A stretch of DNA of 64,000 nucleotides from Arion vulgaris (GCA_020796225.1 CM036774.1:26555291-26619290), one strand, 5' to 3'; numbered from the stretch's first letter, positions 1 to 11,839 are shown. Program-made: numbers and translations. Notes: generated by a model not told the origin, from the sequence alone.

Positions 1-2180
1 TAGACAATCAATATAGATATAAATATTGACATCAATAGATATAATATAGTACAATATATGTATAAATATAGACAATCAATATAGATATAAATATTGACAA
101 TCAATAGATATAAATATTGACAATCGGGTCATAGATATAATATAGACAATATATGTATAATATATAGACAATTAATATAGATATAATATAAGACAATCAA
201 TAGTAGATATAACATATTTAATACAGATATATAAATATATATTATATAGATAAATATAGACAATCAATATAGATATAAGAGAGATTATACTACATAGATA
301 TAATATTGGACAATCAATATAGATATAATATAGACAATATATGTATAAATATAGACAATCACAGATATACATGGGATAACAAATATAGATATTATAAATA
401 TTGACAATCAATATAGACATAAATATTGACAATTCACAGAGAGATAATGCTGACATCAATATATGTATAACATGACAATCATTATAGATATAAATATTGA
501 CATTCAATAGTAGATATAAATATGTTGGACAACACAGTAGGTATAAACATACACTGGCCAGGTAAAGGATAACGCATAGTAGAATAGTTGACAATCAATA
601 TAGATATAAGACATATTCTTCATTAGATAGGCTGCTGGACAATCAATATAGATATAAATATTAGACAATCATTATAGATAAATATTGACAATCAATATAG
701 ATATAAATAATATTGACAATCAATATAGTATAAATATAGACAAGATGTATATAAATATAGACAATAATATAGACATAAATATAGTATTTACCAATATAGA
801 CATAAATACAGACAATTTAATATAGATATAAATATGATAACAATATAGATATAAATATAGACAATATATGTATAATATAGACAACACAGATATAAAGATG
901 ACAATCAATATATAAAGAGTGACAATCAATATAGATATAAATATAGACACATATGTATAAATATAGACAATATTATAGATATAAATATAGACAATCAATA
1001 TAGATATAAATATTGGACAATCATTAGATATAATGAAGACAATATAGAATATAGTATTTAACAATAGATATAATATAGACAATCAATATAGATATAAATA
1101 TACATCAATATAGACATATAAAATATAGACAATATATGTATAATATAGACAATCATTATAGATATAACATGACAATCAATATAGATATAAATATTGACAA
1201 TCAATACAGATATGGGAATATTGACAATTAATATAGATATAAATATTAATAATAATATATGTATAAAGAAGGATAACTAATATAGATATAAACATGACAA
1301 TCATAATAGTAAATATTGACAATCAATAGTATAAATATTGACACTACAGAAGGTATAAACAGTTGACAATTTATTATAGTAATATGACAATCAATATAGA
1401 TATAGCATGACAATCACATATAACATATTAACACAGGAGTATAAATAGTTACAATTTAATATGTATATAAATATTGGACATCAATATAGATATAAATATT
1501 GGACAATCGTCATAGGTAGTAACAGTAGACAATATATATAAATATAGACAATATTATAGATAAAATATAGAATAATAATATAGATATAATATATAATTAA
1601 TATAAATAGGAACATGGGACAACACAGATATAAATATAGACACATATGTATAAATATACAATCAATATAGATATATTGTTGACAACAATATAGATATAAA
1701 GGTTGACAATCATTATAGATATAAGAGACAATATATGTATAATATAGACAATAATATAGATATATAATATAGACAATCAATATAGATATAAATTATTGAC
1801 AATCACAGAAGATATAAATATAGACAATATATGTATAATATAGACATCATTATAGATATAAATATAGACACTACAGCATATAAATATTGACAATCATTAT
1901 AGATATAAATATAGACAATATATATGGTTAACAGTAGACAATAATATAGATATAAATATGATACCAATATAGTATATAAATAGTTGGGACAATCAATAGG
2001 ATATAATGATTGGACAATTAATATAGATATAGCTGATGACAATCAATAGAATATTGACAATCAATATAGATATAAATAAGCTGACAATCACAGGTAAATA
2101 TTTATCAAACAATATAGGGTAATGAAGGACAATCAATATAGGTATAAATATAAAGAATATCAATAGATGTATAAAAACGA
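1..2180. repeat. AT-rich minisatellite, ~25-bp unit
   Basis: About 2.2 kb of head-to-tail copies of a unit near ACAATCAATATAGATATAAA plus TATTG. Variants drop or gain single bases throughout. The small reading frames here, mostly Y, I, L and S on the minus strand, are translations of the repeat and not genes. The array starts at or before base 1, so its full length is unknown. Confidence 0.93.
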
Positions 2181-2244
2181 CAGAACACACATGTTCAACC
2201 TGATCATGTATACCCCACCTGTGTTGTAATTGTGTTTATATTGA

Positions 2245-2605
2245 CCTCACAGTCATCTCTGCACACACACACCTCAGAGAGGTGTTGTCAATGTCTGAGA
2301 CTATTGTCATCATCGCTGCGAGGTGATGGTTATTGAAACATAAGGAATATTTTCACGACAGTCATTCTGCACAATGTCTGTAGAGGTGCACAGCAATGCC
2401 TGAGATTGGTGTCATCGCTTGTGATGGATGGTTATTATAAATAAGGCGAATATTTCACGACAGTCATCTCCGCACCACCGTCAACATCACACACATCAAC
2501 ACACACCAGAGAGGTGCAACAGTATCAATGTCTGAGACTGCACATTACTGGTCGCCGCTATGGATCATCTATTATATAAATATATGAATATTTCACGACA
2601 GTCTA
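2245..2605. repeat. Tandem repeat, ~125-bp unit, about 3 copies
   Basis: Three successive blocks each contain CACAGTCATCT-like or CGACAGTCAT, a CAGAGAGGTG-like core, AATGTCTGAGA, a GATGGTTATT-like segment and AATATTTCACGACAGTC. The blocks differ by small indels and CA-repeat length. No coding potential is seen. Confidence 0.8.
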
Positions 2606-2609
2606 GTTA

Positions 2610-3430
2610 CACTGTGCTTATTCACAACGAGTTCATTCTTTTTGCTTTTGTTTGTTAATAACGCGTTCGGATATAACCAAGAAAAATAATTATTCTTAGG
2701 TTGAAAGAGTGTTCCGGCTATGACTTAAACAATAAACATCAAAACGTTAAATAAAGACATTTGAGGTAAATAGAAATGGTAGCGTGTCTAACTGGTATAA
2801 TCTGTCGATCAAAGAGGAAGTTTTAACAATCACATTCTAATTGTTCAGAATATGTCGTTAGCTGTGATTTTATCATCTCCATTTTCACACACTCATTTGA
2901 GCCAATTTCACCCACTCTTTCTTTCAAAGATTTTCTGGCTACAGTGGAAATAGAGAAAACGTGAGTTCAAACGTGCCCCGGTCATCGGAGAATGAAAAAG
3001 ATTGCCTGTGGCTGACCCCGAGATTACTGATACTCTCGATAGATTATGCGCCTGGACACAGCCAGGTTTCAGCACTATGTTGGAGCCGGGCTGTTCGACC
3101 AGAGTGGGAAACAAAAGGTTGAGCCCAAGATACTCGAAGATTCAAAAACTCAGCGGCGGCTACTATTGTTACTGGACATTCGCCAAGGAGCATCTCTGTG
3201 GAAGAGAATAGTACTTCTGTGTAAGAATTGAACAGTATTCGTTCAGTATCAGTATCCGTGCAGATAAAGATGGATAATAGATCAAAGTATGAACTGCTCA
3301 TTCACTATTCCGTGTAACAGTCCTCACAAATCTTTCAAGTTCCTGACCAGCTATCGTCTCAGAAGGCAAACATGACGTCCAGGTGTCAATGCCATCCGAT
3401 CATAAATCATCTGATTGAATGACGGTTCCT
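2610..3430. other. Unassigned unique-looking sequence
   Basis: No recognised gene or repeat. Short overlapping frames at 2908-3301 on both strands have no family signature I know. The segment near 3045-3100 (GGACACAGCCAGGTTTCAGCAC) resembles 38285-38310, so it may be a diverged dispersed repeat. Confidence 0.4.
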
Positions 3431-3439
3431 GGAGAATCG

Positions 3440-3820
3440 TTTATTTCTATATAGGTACTGTTAACTTCATGGACTCAACGCCTCACATTCCTATGCTTGT
3501 GTTACTTCTCATGCCTATATTTATATGTATGAAAGTTAAAAATGTATATGAGTCACATATTGACTTGACTTTTTATTGTTTCTCTTTTTCCACTTCTAGT
3601 TTTTCTGTATTTATTCGTTATTCGTTTTTAGTCATATTTTCATTCATTTTTTACCAAGAAAATATCTTGTCAAAAGCTAGTGGTGTTCAGACATCGTTAC
3701 TTTGTTGTAAACGTCACATAAAAGACTGTTTTTAATGAAACGTTGTTTCTGTATTGTCATTGTTTTTGTATTTTGTAAAACTACAGTACCTTGTTATTAC
3801 GTGTTTCACCATTGCTACAT
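3440..3820 (+). mobile_element. Dispersed repeat, Penelope-like terminal region (copy 1)
   Basis: This stretch matches 28440-28815 over most of its length: TATATGAGTCA, CCACTTCTAGTTTTTCT, TTATTCGTTTTTAGTCA, then a TGAAACGTTG core followed by ATTGTCATTGTTTTTGTATTT and TTGTTATTACGTGTTTC. The GAAACGTT core behind a short hairpin-like segment resembles the hammerhead-type motif in terminal repeats of Penelope-like elements. No reverse transcriptase or GIY-YIG domain is present. The Penelope assignment is inference; the repeat itself is seen directly. Confidence 0.55.
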
Positions 3821-4104
3821 AAGCTTGACTGCAGTCATTGCAAGAGAAGCTGGTCATGTCTCCATTCATATTGAAATTATTCTTCATAAGTGTGATATGA
3901 TATTAGAAAACAACCTAAGCTATCCATCAACGAATATCCATCTGGGACAGACCATCATCTTTCGTATCAGCATGGTATAACAGACTGAATAAAACAACTT
4001 GTTTATCCTTGTAACACCCCTTTCCTTCTTAACGACATACTATACCTACAGTTGTTGAAATGCAAATAGGTATCTAGTCTGTAGTCTTGAGGAATAATTG
4101 AGTC

Positions 4105-4330
4105 ATTGAATAATAATAATAATAATACCTCTCGCACCGTTATACGTCACATAGGGCTGCAAGCAATTTCTCCATACCGCTTTTGTCTCTGCAACTGCCC
4201 ACCCCCTTCCATAACTGAGACCGATATTTTTTGCCTAATAGAAAAGGTTCGTTTCAGGTCTCCTTAGTCGTCCTTCTGAACCCTTTGCATCCACCAATGC
4301 CTGCTTTGATATCTGTTGATCATTTCTCCG
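4105..4330 (-). mobile_element. LINE 3' end fragment
   Basis: Begins with an (AAT)n run, then ACGTCACATAGGGCTGCAAG. Read on the minus strand it gives a degenerate C-terminal peptide with WRNCLQPYVT, the type that ends many LINE reverse transcriptase ORFs. The same terminal sequence recurs at 43728-43822 (minus), 23240-23320 (plus) and in the array at 4960-5325. It is 5'-truncated and broken. Confidence 0.65.
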
Positions 4331-4334
4331 GGCG

Positions 4335-4690
4335 CCCAACATTATTCTCCATCTTCTCTTTTCTTATAACAAAGGTCACTGGTGGCTGAATTGACAGCTT
4401 TCTGATGTCATCACTTTCTGGAATTGTCTGTTTCATATTCGCTGCTTTCTGCAGACATTCATTTTCAAATGCATTCAACTTACATATCTTGAAGTCATTG
4501 TCCAACTCTCGCTATATCAGAAATAAGAAAATATGAAAACAAACTGTCTTTAAGTTGGTGTTTTGTTCCCACTATTATTTTGAGGGTCATTGACCGGTTG
4601 ATGAGAGGTCGTTACAGGAAGAAACTGATAGTGAATGGGATACAAAATGGTGCTCAAATAGATTGCGACGCCCGGAAGGAAACCTTGAAA
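4335..4690. other. Unassigned sequence between LINE tail and SINE
   Basis: Contains a short minus-strand frame (4320-4505) with no family signature. The rest is non-repetitive within this window. I see no gene. Confidence 0.35.
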
Positions 4691-4704
4691 CGAATTTACT
4701 GGAG

Positions 4705-4960
4705 AGAACCGCCCTTGTAGTACCGGGGCCCGCAAGGAAGCAATAATAGTACCACTGTGACTCCGCAGCATGTCGTAAGAGGTGACTGATGTAGCTCAGG
4801 AAGCACCTGCAACATAGAAAACATCGCAGAAACGAATGTGCTGGCTCACTTGTAGGGTGCATAACTGGCAACAACACAATCGCTCTATGCTCGGATCATA
4901 CACAACACAGAGAGTGGTTAACAAATCGGTCGATATGAGCGTTCGAAGAAGAAGAAGAAG
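4705..4960 (+). mobile_element. SINE-B copy
   Basis: Carries the family landmarks in order: GTACCGGGGCCCGCAAGGAA, ATAGTACCACTG, GCATGTCGTAAGAGGTGACT, GCATAACTGGCA, CTCGGATCAT, GAGTGGTTAACAA, and a terminal GAAGAAGAAGAAGAAG tail. About 255 bp. It lies next to an array of LINE 3' ends. Confidence 0.8.
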
Positions 4961-5325
4961 AGACTGAGAGGACGAAAATCGGATTCACTTAATAGAAGAG
5001 ATTAGACTGCTGTCTAGGATAGAGCGGCATAAAAATCACTTGCAGGCCCTATGTAACGTATAACGACTCACTTCAATAGAAGAGACTAGACCAGCTGTCT
5101 AGGATAGTGGTATGGAAAATCACTTGTGGCCCTATGTAACGGCATATAACGGATCACCATGAAGACATCCAGTTGCCTAGGATAGAGAGGTATGGGAAAA
5201 TCACTTAGTGAGGTCTCTATGTGGAACGTATAACGGATTCACTTCAATAGAAGAGATTAGACTAGCGTTTCAGATAGAGGAGGTATGGGAAAAATCACCT
5301 TGCAGGCCCTATGTAACGGCAACAT
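4960..5325 (+). repeat. Tandem array (~86 bp x 4) of a LINE 3' end
   Basis: Four copies carry CACTT-AATAGAAGAGA, a TAGGATAGAG-like core, AAAATCACTTGCAGGCCCTATGTAACG. The unit matches the dispersed LINE tail seen at 23240-23320 and, inverted, at 4105-4330 and 43728-43822. In one frame the unit reads a degraded C-terminal peptide ending CRPYVT. The array appears to be local amplification of a retroelement terminus. Confidence 0.72.
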
Positions 5326-5404
5326 TTTCGAGATGAATATACTTAAAACAACTGTCAATTGGCAAGTTGGAGATATTTCTGTTGGTTCCTTACACGAATA
5401 AGTC

Positions 5405-5505
5405 GTCCAACTGAGCGGTTACCGGGGTCCACTTGGGGTGTAAAGAATAAACCACTGTTGCTGCCACGCATGCTGCAGCAGGCATCAAAGAGGCTAACAG
5501 AGATC
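5405..5505 (+). mobile_element. SINE-A 5' fragment
   Basis: GAGCGGTTACCGGGG, CTTGGGGTGTAAAGAATA and ACCACTGTT-CTGCCACGCATG are the first ~75 bp of SINE-A; the remainder is lost. It abuts element J. Confidence 0.6.
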
Positions 5506-5509
5506 GACG

Positions 5510-5830
5510 TGTCCACTGTGTGGAATATAACCCCGAACAAATGCTGTGTGAAACTGATGCATTGCGCGCAGTGCGGCAACGCTGGTGTGGCAATGACCAC
5601 AATGAGGAATGGGTTAACGATTCTACGGTCGCCACTTGCTCGGAGATTTAAATAATGCAGCAAGAATATCGTGAGACCCACCATCACGTGAGGTCAAACT
5701 ACTGCGGAAAGAGGCTCCATAAACGGAAGCATAAATCATAGAATTATAATCCCCACAGAACCGCCCCTAGTATGCAGACTTGGAGAAGAAAGAAGTGGTC
5801 CACTACACTAGTGTCCACACAAACGCAGAC
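5510..5830 (+). mobile_element. Dispersed element 'J', copy 1 (unclassified)
   Basis: Shares long stretches with 23345-23705, including CCGAACAAATG, AATGAGGAATGGG, ACGATTCTACGGT, GGAGAAGAAAGAAGTGG and CTGAGGCAGACGG. Frames are broken in both copies and no domain is recognised. Its 3' end leads directly into the ~90-bp satellite at 5830-7290, whose monomer is this same 3' end. Confidence 0.6.
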
Positions 5831-7290
5831 GTTGTTGATAATCTGAGGCAGACGGCCGCCTTTATTAGAGAATTCGAAACTCAATCTAAAGGAGAACGCA
5901 GACAAACTGTATGGCGGTTGATAATCTTGGTATGTGATAATAATTTAAACAGAGTAATCTGTCCCAATTAGCAGAGAACTAAAGGAAGAATCCTGTGGCG
6001 GTGTTTAGAGCAATTGAGGTAAGATCTTGGCCGGACTTTGCTAGAGGTGGAATCCAAACTCAATTCAGTGAGAACGTAGAAAGACAAACTGTATGGCGTG
6101 GCTGACAATCTGATGCAGACTGTGCTGACTTTATTAGAGAGAATCTGAAATCCCACCTTGTAGTAGAATGAATATCAAACTGTATGGCGTGATACACTGA
6201 GGCAGACGGTTACCTTATTAGAGAATCTGGGAAATCCCAATTAGTAGGAACGTAGAAGACAAACTGAAGAAGTGAGTTGATAATTTGAGATGGTTACCTT
6301 ATGAGAGAATCTGAAAATCCCACCTAGTGAGAATGTAGAATATAATCACAGTGTGGTTGATAATCTGAGGCAGACGGCTACCTTGCCAGAGACCTGAAAT
6401 CCCACCTAGTGAGAACGTAGAAGATTAAACTGGTATGGCGTGGTTGATAATCTGAGACAGACGAAGACTTATTAGAGTAATCCAATCTAATCTATAGAGA
6501 ATGTAGAAGACAAACTGTATGTATGTGGTTGATAATCTGAGGCAGACGGCTGACTTATTAGGAGAATCTGAAATTCCAATTATGTGAGAGAACGTAGAAG
6601 ACAAACTGCTGTATGTGGTTGATAATCTGAGGCAGACATCGCTGACTTTTGAAAGAGAATCTGAATCCCACCCAGTGAATGTAAAGACAACCAGAAAGGC
6701 TTATAACGATGGCAGACGAAGGACTTTATTAGGAGAATCTGAAATCCCAATCTTGTGAGAACGCAGAAGACAAACTGTATATGGTTGATAATTCGAGGCA
6801 GACGGCAATTTTATTAGAGAATCTGAAACTCACCCAGCAGGGAACGCAGAAGACAAACCAAAGGAAGGGCTGATAATCTGAGGCAGACGGTTGCCTTTAT
6901 TAGAGAATCTGTAAACCGAACTAGTGAGAACGCAGAAGACAAAACTGTATGGCGGTTGATAATTGGAGACAGATTCGCTGACTTTGTTAGAGAATTGAAA
7001 TCCCACCTAGTGAGAACGCAGAAGACAAAACTGTATGTATGTGGCTGGATAATCTGAGGCAGATCACTACCTTTATTAGAGAATCTGAAATCCCAATCTA
7101 GTATAGAACACGTAAACTGCATGGTGTGGCGATAATTCGAGCAAGATGTACGACTTGTTAGAGAATTCGAAATCCAAATTCCAGAGAACGTATTACTAAA
7201 CTGTATGGCGTGGCTGACAATCTGAGACAGACGGCCACTTCCTTTATTAGAGAATCTGAACCAATCTAGTGAGAACGCAGAAGAAGAAAA
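5830..7290 (+). repeat. Satellite, ~90-bp unit, from 3' end of element J
   Basis: About 16 copies with landmarks ATAATCTGAGGCAGACGG, TTTATTAGAGAATCTGAAAT, CCCACCTAGTGAGAACG, CAGAAGACAAACTGTATGG and CGTGGTTGAT. One dispersed copy outside the array occurs at 23615-23705, ending in GCAGAAGAAGAAGAG. In one frame the unit encodes DNLRQTAxFIRESE-like residues, but frames break repeatedly. Many copies carry clustered substitutions. Confidence 0.85.
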
Positions 7291-7344
7291 ATAGTCGTCA
7301 CACTGTAATATCTGAAGAGAATAATTGTCCATGTTGGCCAACAA

Positions 7345-8315
7345 GACAGTGGGTTCTATTTTAACTGTTTATTGTAACTACTAGTAACCTACTAAGCGTA
7401 CTCAGCTTGATGTAAATCACCCAGTCACCCTTAGAGTGTGTCGTCTGTTAAGTTCAGACCTTGAAAGATCAAATGCTTTTGAAGAAGTCAAGAGGGCGTT
7501 AAGTAGATACAGAACATGATATGTATATATTGTTACATTATATCTAGTTTATTTGATTATACTAACATTGAATTCCAGTAGTTGGTGGTGGATGTTAACA
7601 CAAGACTCTATCTTTAAAACCTAGTTTTAACACTTGATCAAACAAATATTAGATAGGTGAGTGGAGCAACTATTTTTTTCAACTTTCTAGTTACAGATTG
7701 TGGAGCAGGCACATCAGTAGCTTCAACTGCTTTTTGTGCCATGCCCTACCTATGCCTTATAAAATTTTATGCCCTCCCCAAACTCATGCAACATTCTCTC
7801 TCAAGTACTCCCGGATTGAGGAATAGACCCTCAACCAACTCATGCCAGTCTTCTCATTTTCTGCCATTCTCTGCAAATGCCCTCTCTGCCTTTCTTTATA
7901 TTGTTGAATGTAACATATAATATTATTTTAGAATATTAAAAATTGAATGTTCAATTACAATCTTCACCTGCCTTTAACATTCACCAAGAAGTTCCCCTGT
8001 TATACTGTGCACACTGGTGCACATTCTGTTATTATTACACCGTCAACCATTGCGTATGTGTATATGCATATTGCCGAGCAGAGTTCTTATCTTGTGTATT
8101 CGTTCGGGCAGTTATGCGTAAGTTCTTGTGTGAAGACAGGTCGCAAGTCATATGGGTGAATGAATGAAAAATCCTGGCATATCTCTAAAGGACGTAAAGG
8201 CCATCAACCACACAAATGAGTCGTTGATTATTCCATACCACTTATACGTTCAGTATTATTGATTCTGAACGGTGAGGCCTTGCTTACCTGCAAGATGGAT
8301 ACAACTTCTGTGCAA
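7345..8315. other. Unassigned sequence
   Basis: Nearly 1 kb with no recognised repeat, TE protein or gene. The open frames (7657-7920, 7943-8167) are short, overlap in different frames, and lack a family signature. Confidence 0.35.
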
Positions 8316-8318
8316 TGA

Positions 8319-8575
8319 AGACAATCTGTTCGCCCGAGTGGTTACCAAGTCAGTTTTGAGGCGTAAAGAATAGAAAACCACTGTTATTCGCCACGCATGT
8401 CGTAAAGAGGCGAGTGTTAGTTAGGCTGAAATCGATGCAGGTGTCCCAAACGTAGAAGTTCATGTTTAGGTGTCACCAAACCAATGTGCAACGGCGCCAT
8501 CGTTTCGGCAAAGACAACATATCACAAAGAGGATTAAAATTATTAAAGAACGAACGCAAAGAAGAAGAAGTCAGT
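8319..8575 (+). mobile_element. SINE-A copy
   Basis: tRNA-like head CGCCCGAGTGGTTACC, then GTAAAGAATAGAAAACCACTG, CACGCATGTCGTAAAGAGGC, GCAACGGCGCCATCG, CATATCACAAAGAGGATTAA and AAAGAACGAACGCAAAGAAG tail. Family length is about 245-255 bp. The first head motif fits a Pol III A box. The 3' module is shared with SINE-B, -E2 and -H. Confidence 0.82.
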
Positions 8576-8696
8576 CTTTTCAACCTGTAGACCAGCCTTC
8601 ATATACAATAGGACAGACACAATGTTAATACAGTGTTTAGTTCATTGTATTTCCAATTTCTAGTGTAGTATCAAAAATTATATACCTCAAAAGGAT

Positions 8697-8915
8697 TTAA
8701 AAGATTGACTTCATTGCACCGGTTTTACCCATATAGACTCGGTCCCTCTCCAGCAGAAAATGCACACCACCTGTCGATATATTGCACAGTTAACGTAGTG
8801 CCGGCAACAATCCTAGGGGGTCTCTGAAAAATCGGCACCACAGCAACAGAAGATTCATGGTCCGATTCGAACTGCAAGCGTTAAATGGCTGAACCATCTC
8901 AGCTCATTCCTTGAA
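8697..8915 (-). mobile_element. SINE-C copy
   Basis: Minus-oriented. Landmarks in reading order are ATTGACTTCATTGCACCGG, CTCGGTCCCTCTCC, GCACACCACCTGTCGA, AACAATCCTAGG, and a TCCGATTCGAACTGCAAGCG segment that is a B-box in reverse. The other end is the tRNA-like A-box region (AGCTGAGATGGTTCAGCC on the minus strand). Confidence 0.75.
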
Positions 8916-8919
8916 ATAT

Positions 8920-9390
8920 TTTTGTTTATTAGTTATCTACGACCGACCTCCTGTTAAGACTGACACACCAATATTGGCATATTCTGTGTGCTGTTGCGAC
9001 AAAGATTGTTCTAGAAGCTTGTTTTATCACATAATTACCCAGTCCGTCCCAGCCCAAGTCTGATTGATTGACCAGAAACTCATACCAGTTTGGTGGGCAC
9101 TCTTAGAGATTGTTTCAACGTGTTCAAAACCGTAGTCGTCCATTCAGTCTCCAATATAGAGTTTTCTCAGGTAGAAGTGGTCAATAGGCTGGTCTAGCTC
9201 CAGACTATTGTTGTGTGGTTTTCCCTTAACTTCTGGTCTGCTTGTCCAGTAGTAACGTTAGATTTCAGCTGACTTTTCACAGTTTTCTGAATGTTTCAGT
9301 ACCAATGAAGTATCAATATTATTTGCTGGACTTTGCCATCACTTGTTGACTATCTTGTAGAACTCATAAACTTGTGATTATCCTGTGTTA
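8920..9390. other. Unassigned sequence
   Basis: No gene, TE peptide or internal repeat is apparent. The last part (from ~9340) already resembles the following 70-bp array. Confidence 0.35.
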
Positions 9391-9394
9391 TCTT

Positions 9395-10760
9395 TGTCGT
9401 ATTTTATTTCAGAGATATACCAACTTCGGTATGAAACCATAAAATCTTAGACACATCTGTGTCGTCTTATTCATTCATTCTTGAGACAACTGACCTCTGT
9501 ATGAACCATAGACTTGTGACATCCTCTGTGTCGTCTGTATTCGTGATTTTATCTCTTGAGAGAACTGATCGTATGAAACCATAACTTGTGACATCTCGTG
9601 TCGTCTTATTTATCTATTCTGAGATAACTGGACTCTGTATGAACTCATAGACTTGTAGACATCCCCTGTGTCGTCTTATCTTATCTGTCTCGAGAGAACT
9701 GACCTCTGTATGAACTCATAACCCAGACATCCCTCTGTGTCGTCTATCTATCTTTGTCCCTGAGAGAACTGGACCTCTATGAACTCATAAAATCAGTACA
9801 TCCCTGTGTCGTCTTATTTATCTTATCTCATGATAACCGACCTCCTGTATGAACCTCATAAAACCTGTGATTATCCTGTCTTATCTATCCATTCATTCTG
9901 AGATAACTGAGACCTCAGGCGAACTCATACCAGACACCTGTGTCGTCTTTATCTTTATTCATTCTTGAGATACCTGGACCTAAAGAGTTCACAAAACCAG
10001 ACATCCTCTTCAGTCGTTCATCTTATCTTATCTCTTGAGATAACTGACCTCTGTATGAGAACTCATAAACTTGTGATATCCTCTGTAAATGTCTATCTTT
10101 ATCTTATCTTTATTCCTGAGACAATCCGGATCTTCTGTATGAACTCATAAACTTCAGACACTTCAAATGCTTATCTATCTTATCTCTGAGACAACTGACC
10201 TCTGTATGAACTCATAAACTTGTGACATCCTGTGTCGTCTTATCTTATCTTATCTTCTTTGGAGATAACTGACCCTGTATGAAACCATAACCAGACATCC
10301 TCATGTCAGTCTTTATTCATCTTACTTTGAGATAACTGACCTCCTGTATGAACTCATAAACTAGGACATCCTCTGTGTCGTTCTATCTTTTATCTTACTT
10401 TTAGATAACTGACCTCCTGTATGAACTCATAAACTTGTGACATCCTCTGTGTTATCTATCTTATCTTATCTTTGAGATAACTGATTCCTGTATGAATCTC
10501 ATAAACTTGTGACATCCTCAAATGTCTTTTATCTATCTATTCATTTCTTGAGATAACTGACCTCTGTATGAACTCACAAATCCAGGACCTCTGTGTTATC
10601 TTATCTTATCTTATCTCTTGAGATAACTGACCCTTGTGATGGAACCATAAACTTAGACATCCTCTGTGTCGGTTCCATCTTATCTTTTATCTTATTCATT
10701 TTATTCATTTTACGCCTACTTTATCTTATCTCTGAGAAAGAACTGACTTCAGCGAACTCA
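9395..10760. repeat. Satellite, ~70-bp unit
   Basis: Around 19 copies: GAGATAACTGACCTCTGTAT, GAACTCATAAACTTGTGACA, TCCTCTGTGTCGTCTTATCT and a variable TTATCT run. A stray unit at 11160-11240 follows an intervening ~400 bp. A recurrent clustered variant replaces ACTTGTGAC with ACCAGAC. Confidence 0.9.
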
Positions 10761-10764
10761 TAGA

Positions 10765-10872
10765 ATAGTATATCTCATTGAACCCGGACATAGGTGCTCC
10801 AAACTCCTTCGCAATATCTCAAACGGTGTCCAGCGATCAGACCAGCCAGTTCGATTTTTGATTGATGAGGCT
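10765..10872 (-). mobile_element. Retroelement 3' fragment, 'EHLW' family
   Basis: The minus strand reads a peptide like RTGWSDRWTPFEILRRSLEH, which aligns with 62885-63130 (RTGVLGRWTLLDLLRRRSEH) and with 32590-32736 on the minus strand. This is the C-terminal part of an unclassified retroelement. Only the terminal ~35 codons remain, with a frameshift. Confidence 0.6.
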
Positions 10873-10874
10873 AC

Positions 10875-11240
10875 TCATATACATGTTACGCCGTTCTTTC
10901 TGTCACCCACCAATCCTAGCTCTTTCCAATCTTCAATCCTGTTTTTCCCAATCAGTGGTCTGCGATTTGTTGAAATAAAGTCCTCAGGTCATTATTCTAT
11001 GAGGTCGTCTGTAATATCAGTTTCATCCATTGGCTGGCCCCACGATAGTGAGACAGAGCCAGCTAGCCTGTATGTTCTTTCATTACCCACGAATTCTGTA
11101 AAATGGAACGAAGATAAGTGTACTTCTGTAATTGTTGACTATCTTATCTATTTTGTCAATAGAGCAGATAACTTGAAAGAACTGACCCTTGTATGAAACT
11201 ATAGACTAGAACATCCTGTGTCGTTCATCTTATCAACCTA
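10875..11240. other. Unassigned segment plus one satellite unit
   Basis: A 112-codon frame at 10858-11196 covers this segment. It has no family signature, runs into a 70-bp satellite unit at its end (TTATCTATTTTGTCAATAGA..GAACTGACC), and is not supported as a gene. Confidence 0.35.
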
Positions 11241-11324
11241 GTGGCTAATATCAAAATTAGTGACCAACGCTTGGAACACCAGAAGATGAGAGCCAGTATT
11301 CAATTTACACACTTCAAACATACA

Positions 11325-11480
11325 AGCTCCCCGTGAGTGCGGGTTTACTCCTGCGGCCTGGCAGAAAAGCCACATGTTCTCCAGACAGGAAATTTCGGCA
11401 CCAACCGAAGGTTACGATGTCCATGGCATCGAGCCGAAGAGCTGAAAGCTCAGCGTTTTTGGACGTGAAAACAACAACAA
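11325..11480 (+). mobile_element. SINE-G, 5'-truncated copy
   Basis: Contains GTGAGTGCGGGTTTACTCC (B-box region), GGCAGAAAAGCCACA, GGTTACGATGTCCATGGCAT and GAGCCGAAGAGCTGAAAGCT followed by an A-rich tail with (CAA)n. The tRNA-like A-box half is missing. Confidence 0.75.
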
Positions 11481-11484
11481 AAAG

Positions 11485-11835
11485 CCCACACAATAAGCAA
11501 GCCGAGTAGATCTTCCGAAAGGACGAAAGACTGCTTATTCCTCTTCAACGTACTAGTCAACTCTGATGAAGGCAATGTCGCGGTAGACTCTATATAAAAA
11601 TATAATAATGACCACTCATCTGTCTTGGACGACTAAACTCCTGACACAGCATAGTGATGTATACAATTTTTAATACTTGTTGACTATGAGAAGCCTGATT
11701 GCCTCACAGAAAATAGAAGGTCTCTCACTTATGACCACAGAGAGGATCGTGCCGATTCTCTGCTTCCTATGCTAGCATGTCTGGCAACAAGACATTCTAC
11801 GAGGTCTTAATATCTTACAGATGTTGGTTGTGTGT
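11485..11835. other. Unassigned sequence
   Basis: No gene or recognised repeat seen before the 46-bp array begins. Confidence 0.3.
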
Positions 11836-11839
11836 GTTT

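Noticed and set aside
5390..5687. Overlapping ORFs on both strands at 5355-5687
   Set aside because: Sense/antisense readings of a SINE-A fragment and element J; both J copies have broken frames and no known domain.
6814..7344. 176-codon minus-strand ORF
   Set aside because: Antisense translation of the ~90-bp satellite.
10858..11196. 112-codon ORF that looked like a possible small gene
   Set aside because: It begins at an antisense retroelement end and finishes in a satellite unit, with no domain, splice context or codon signature.
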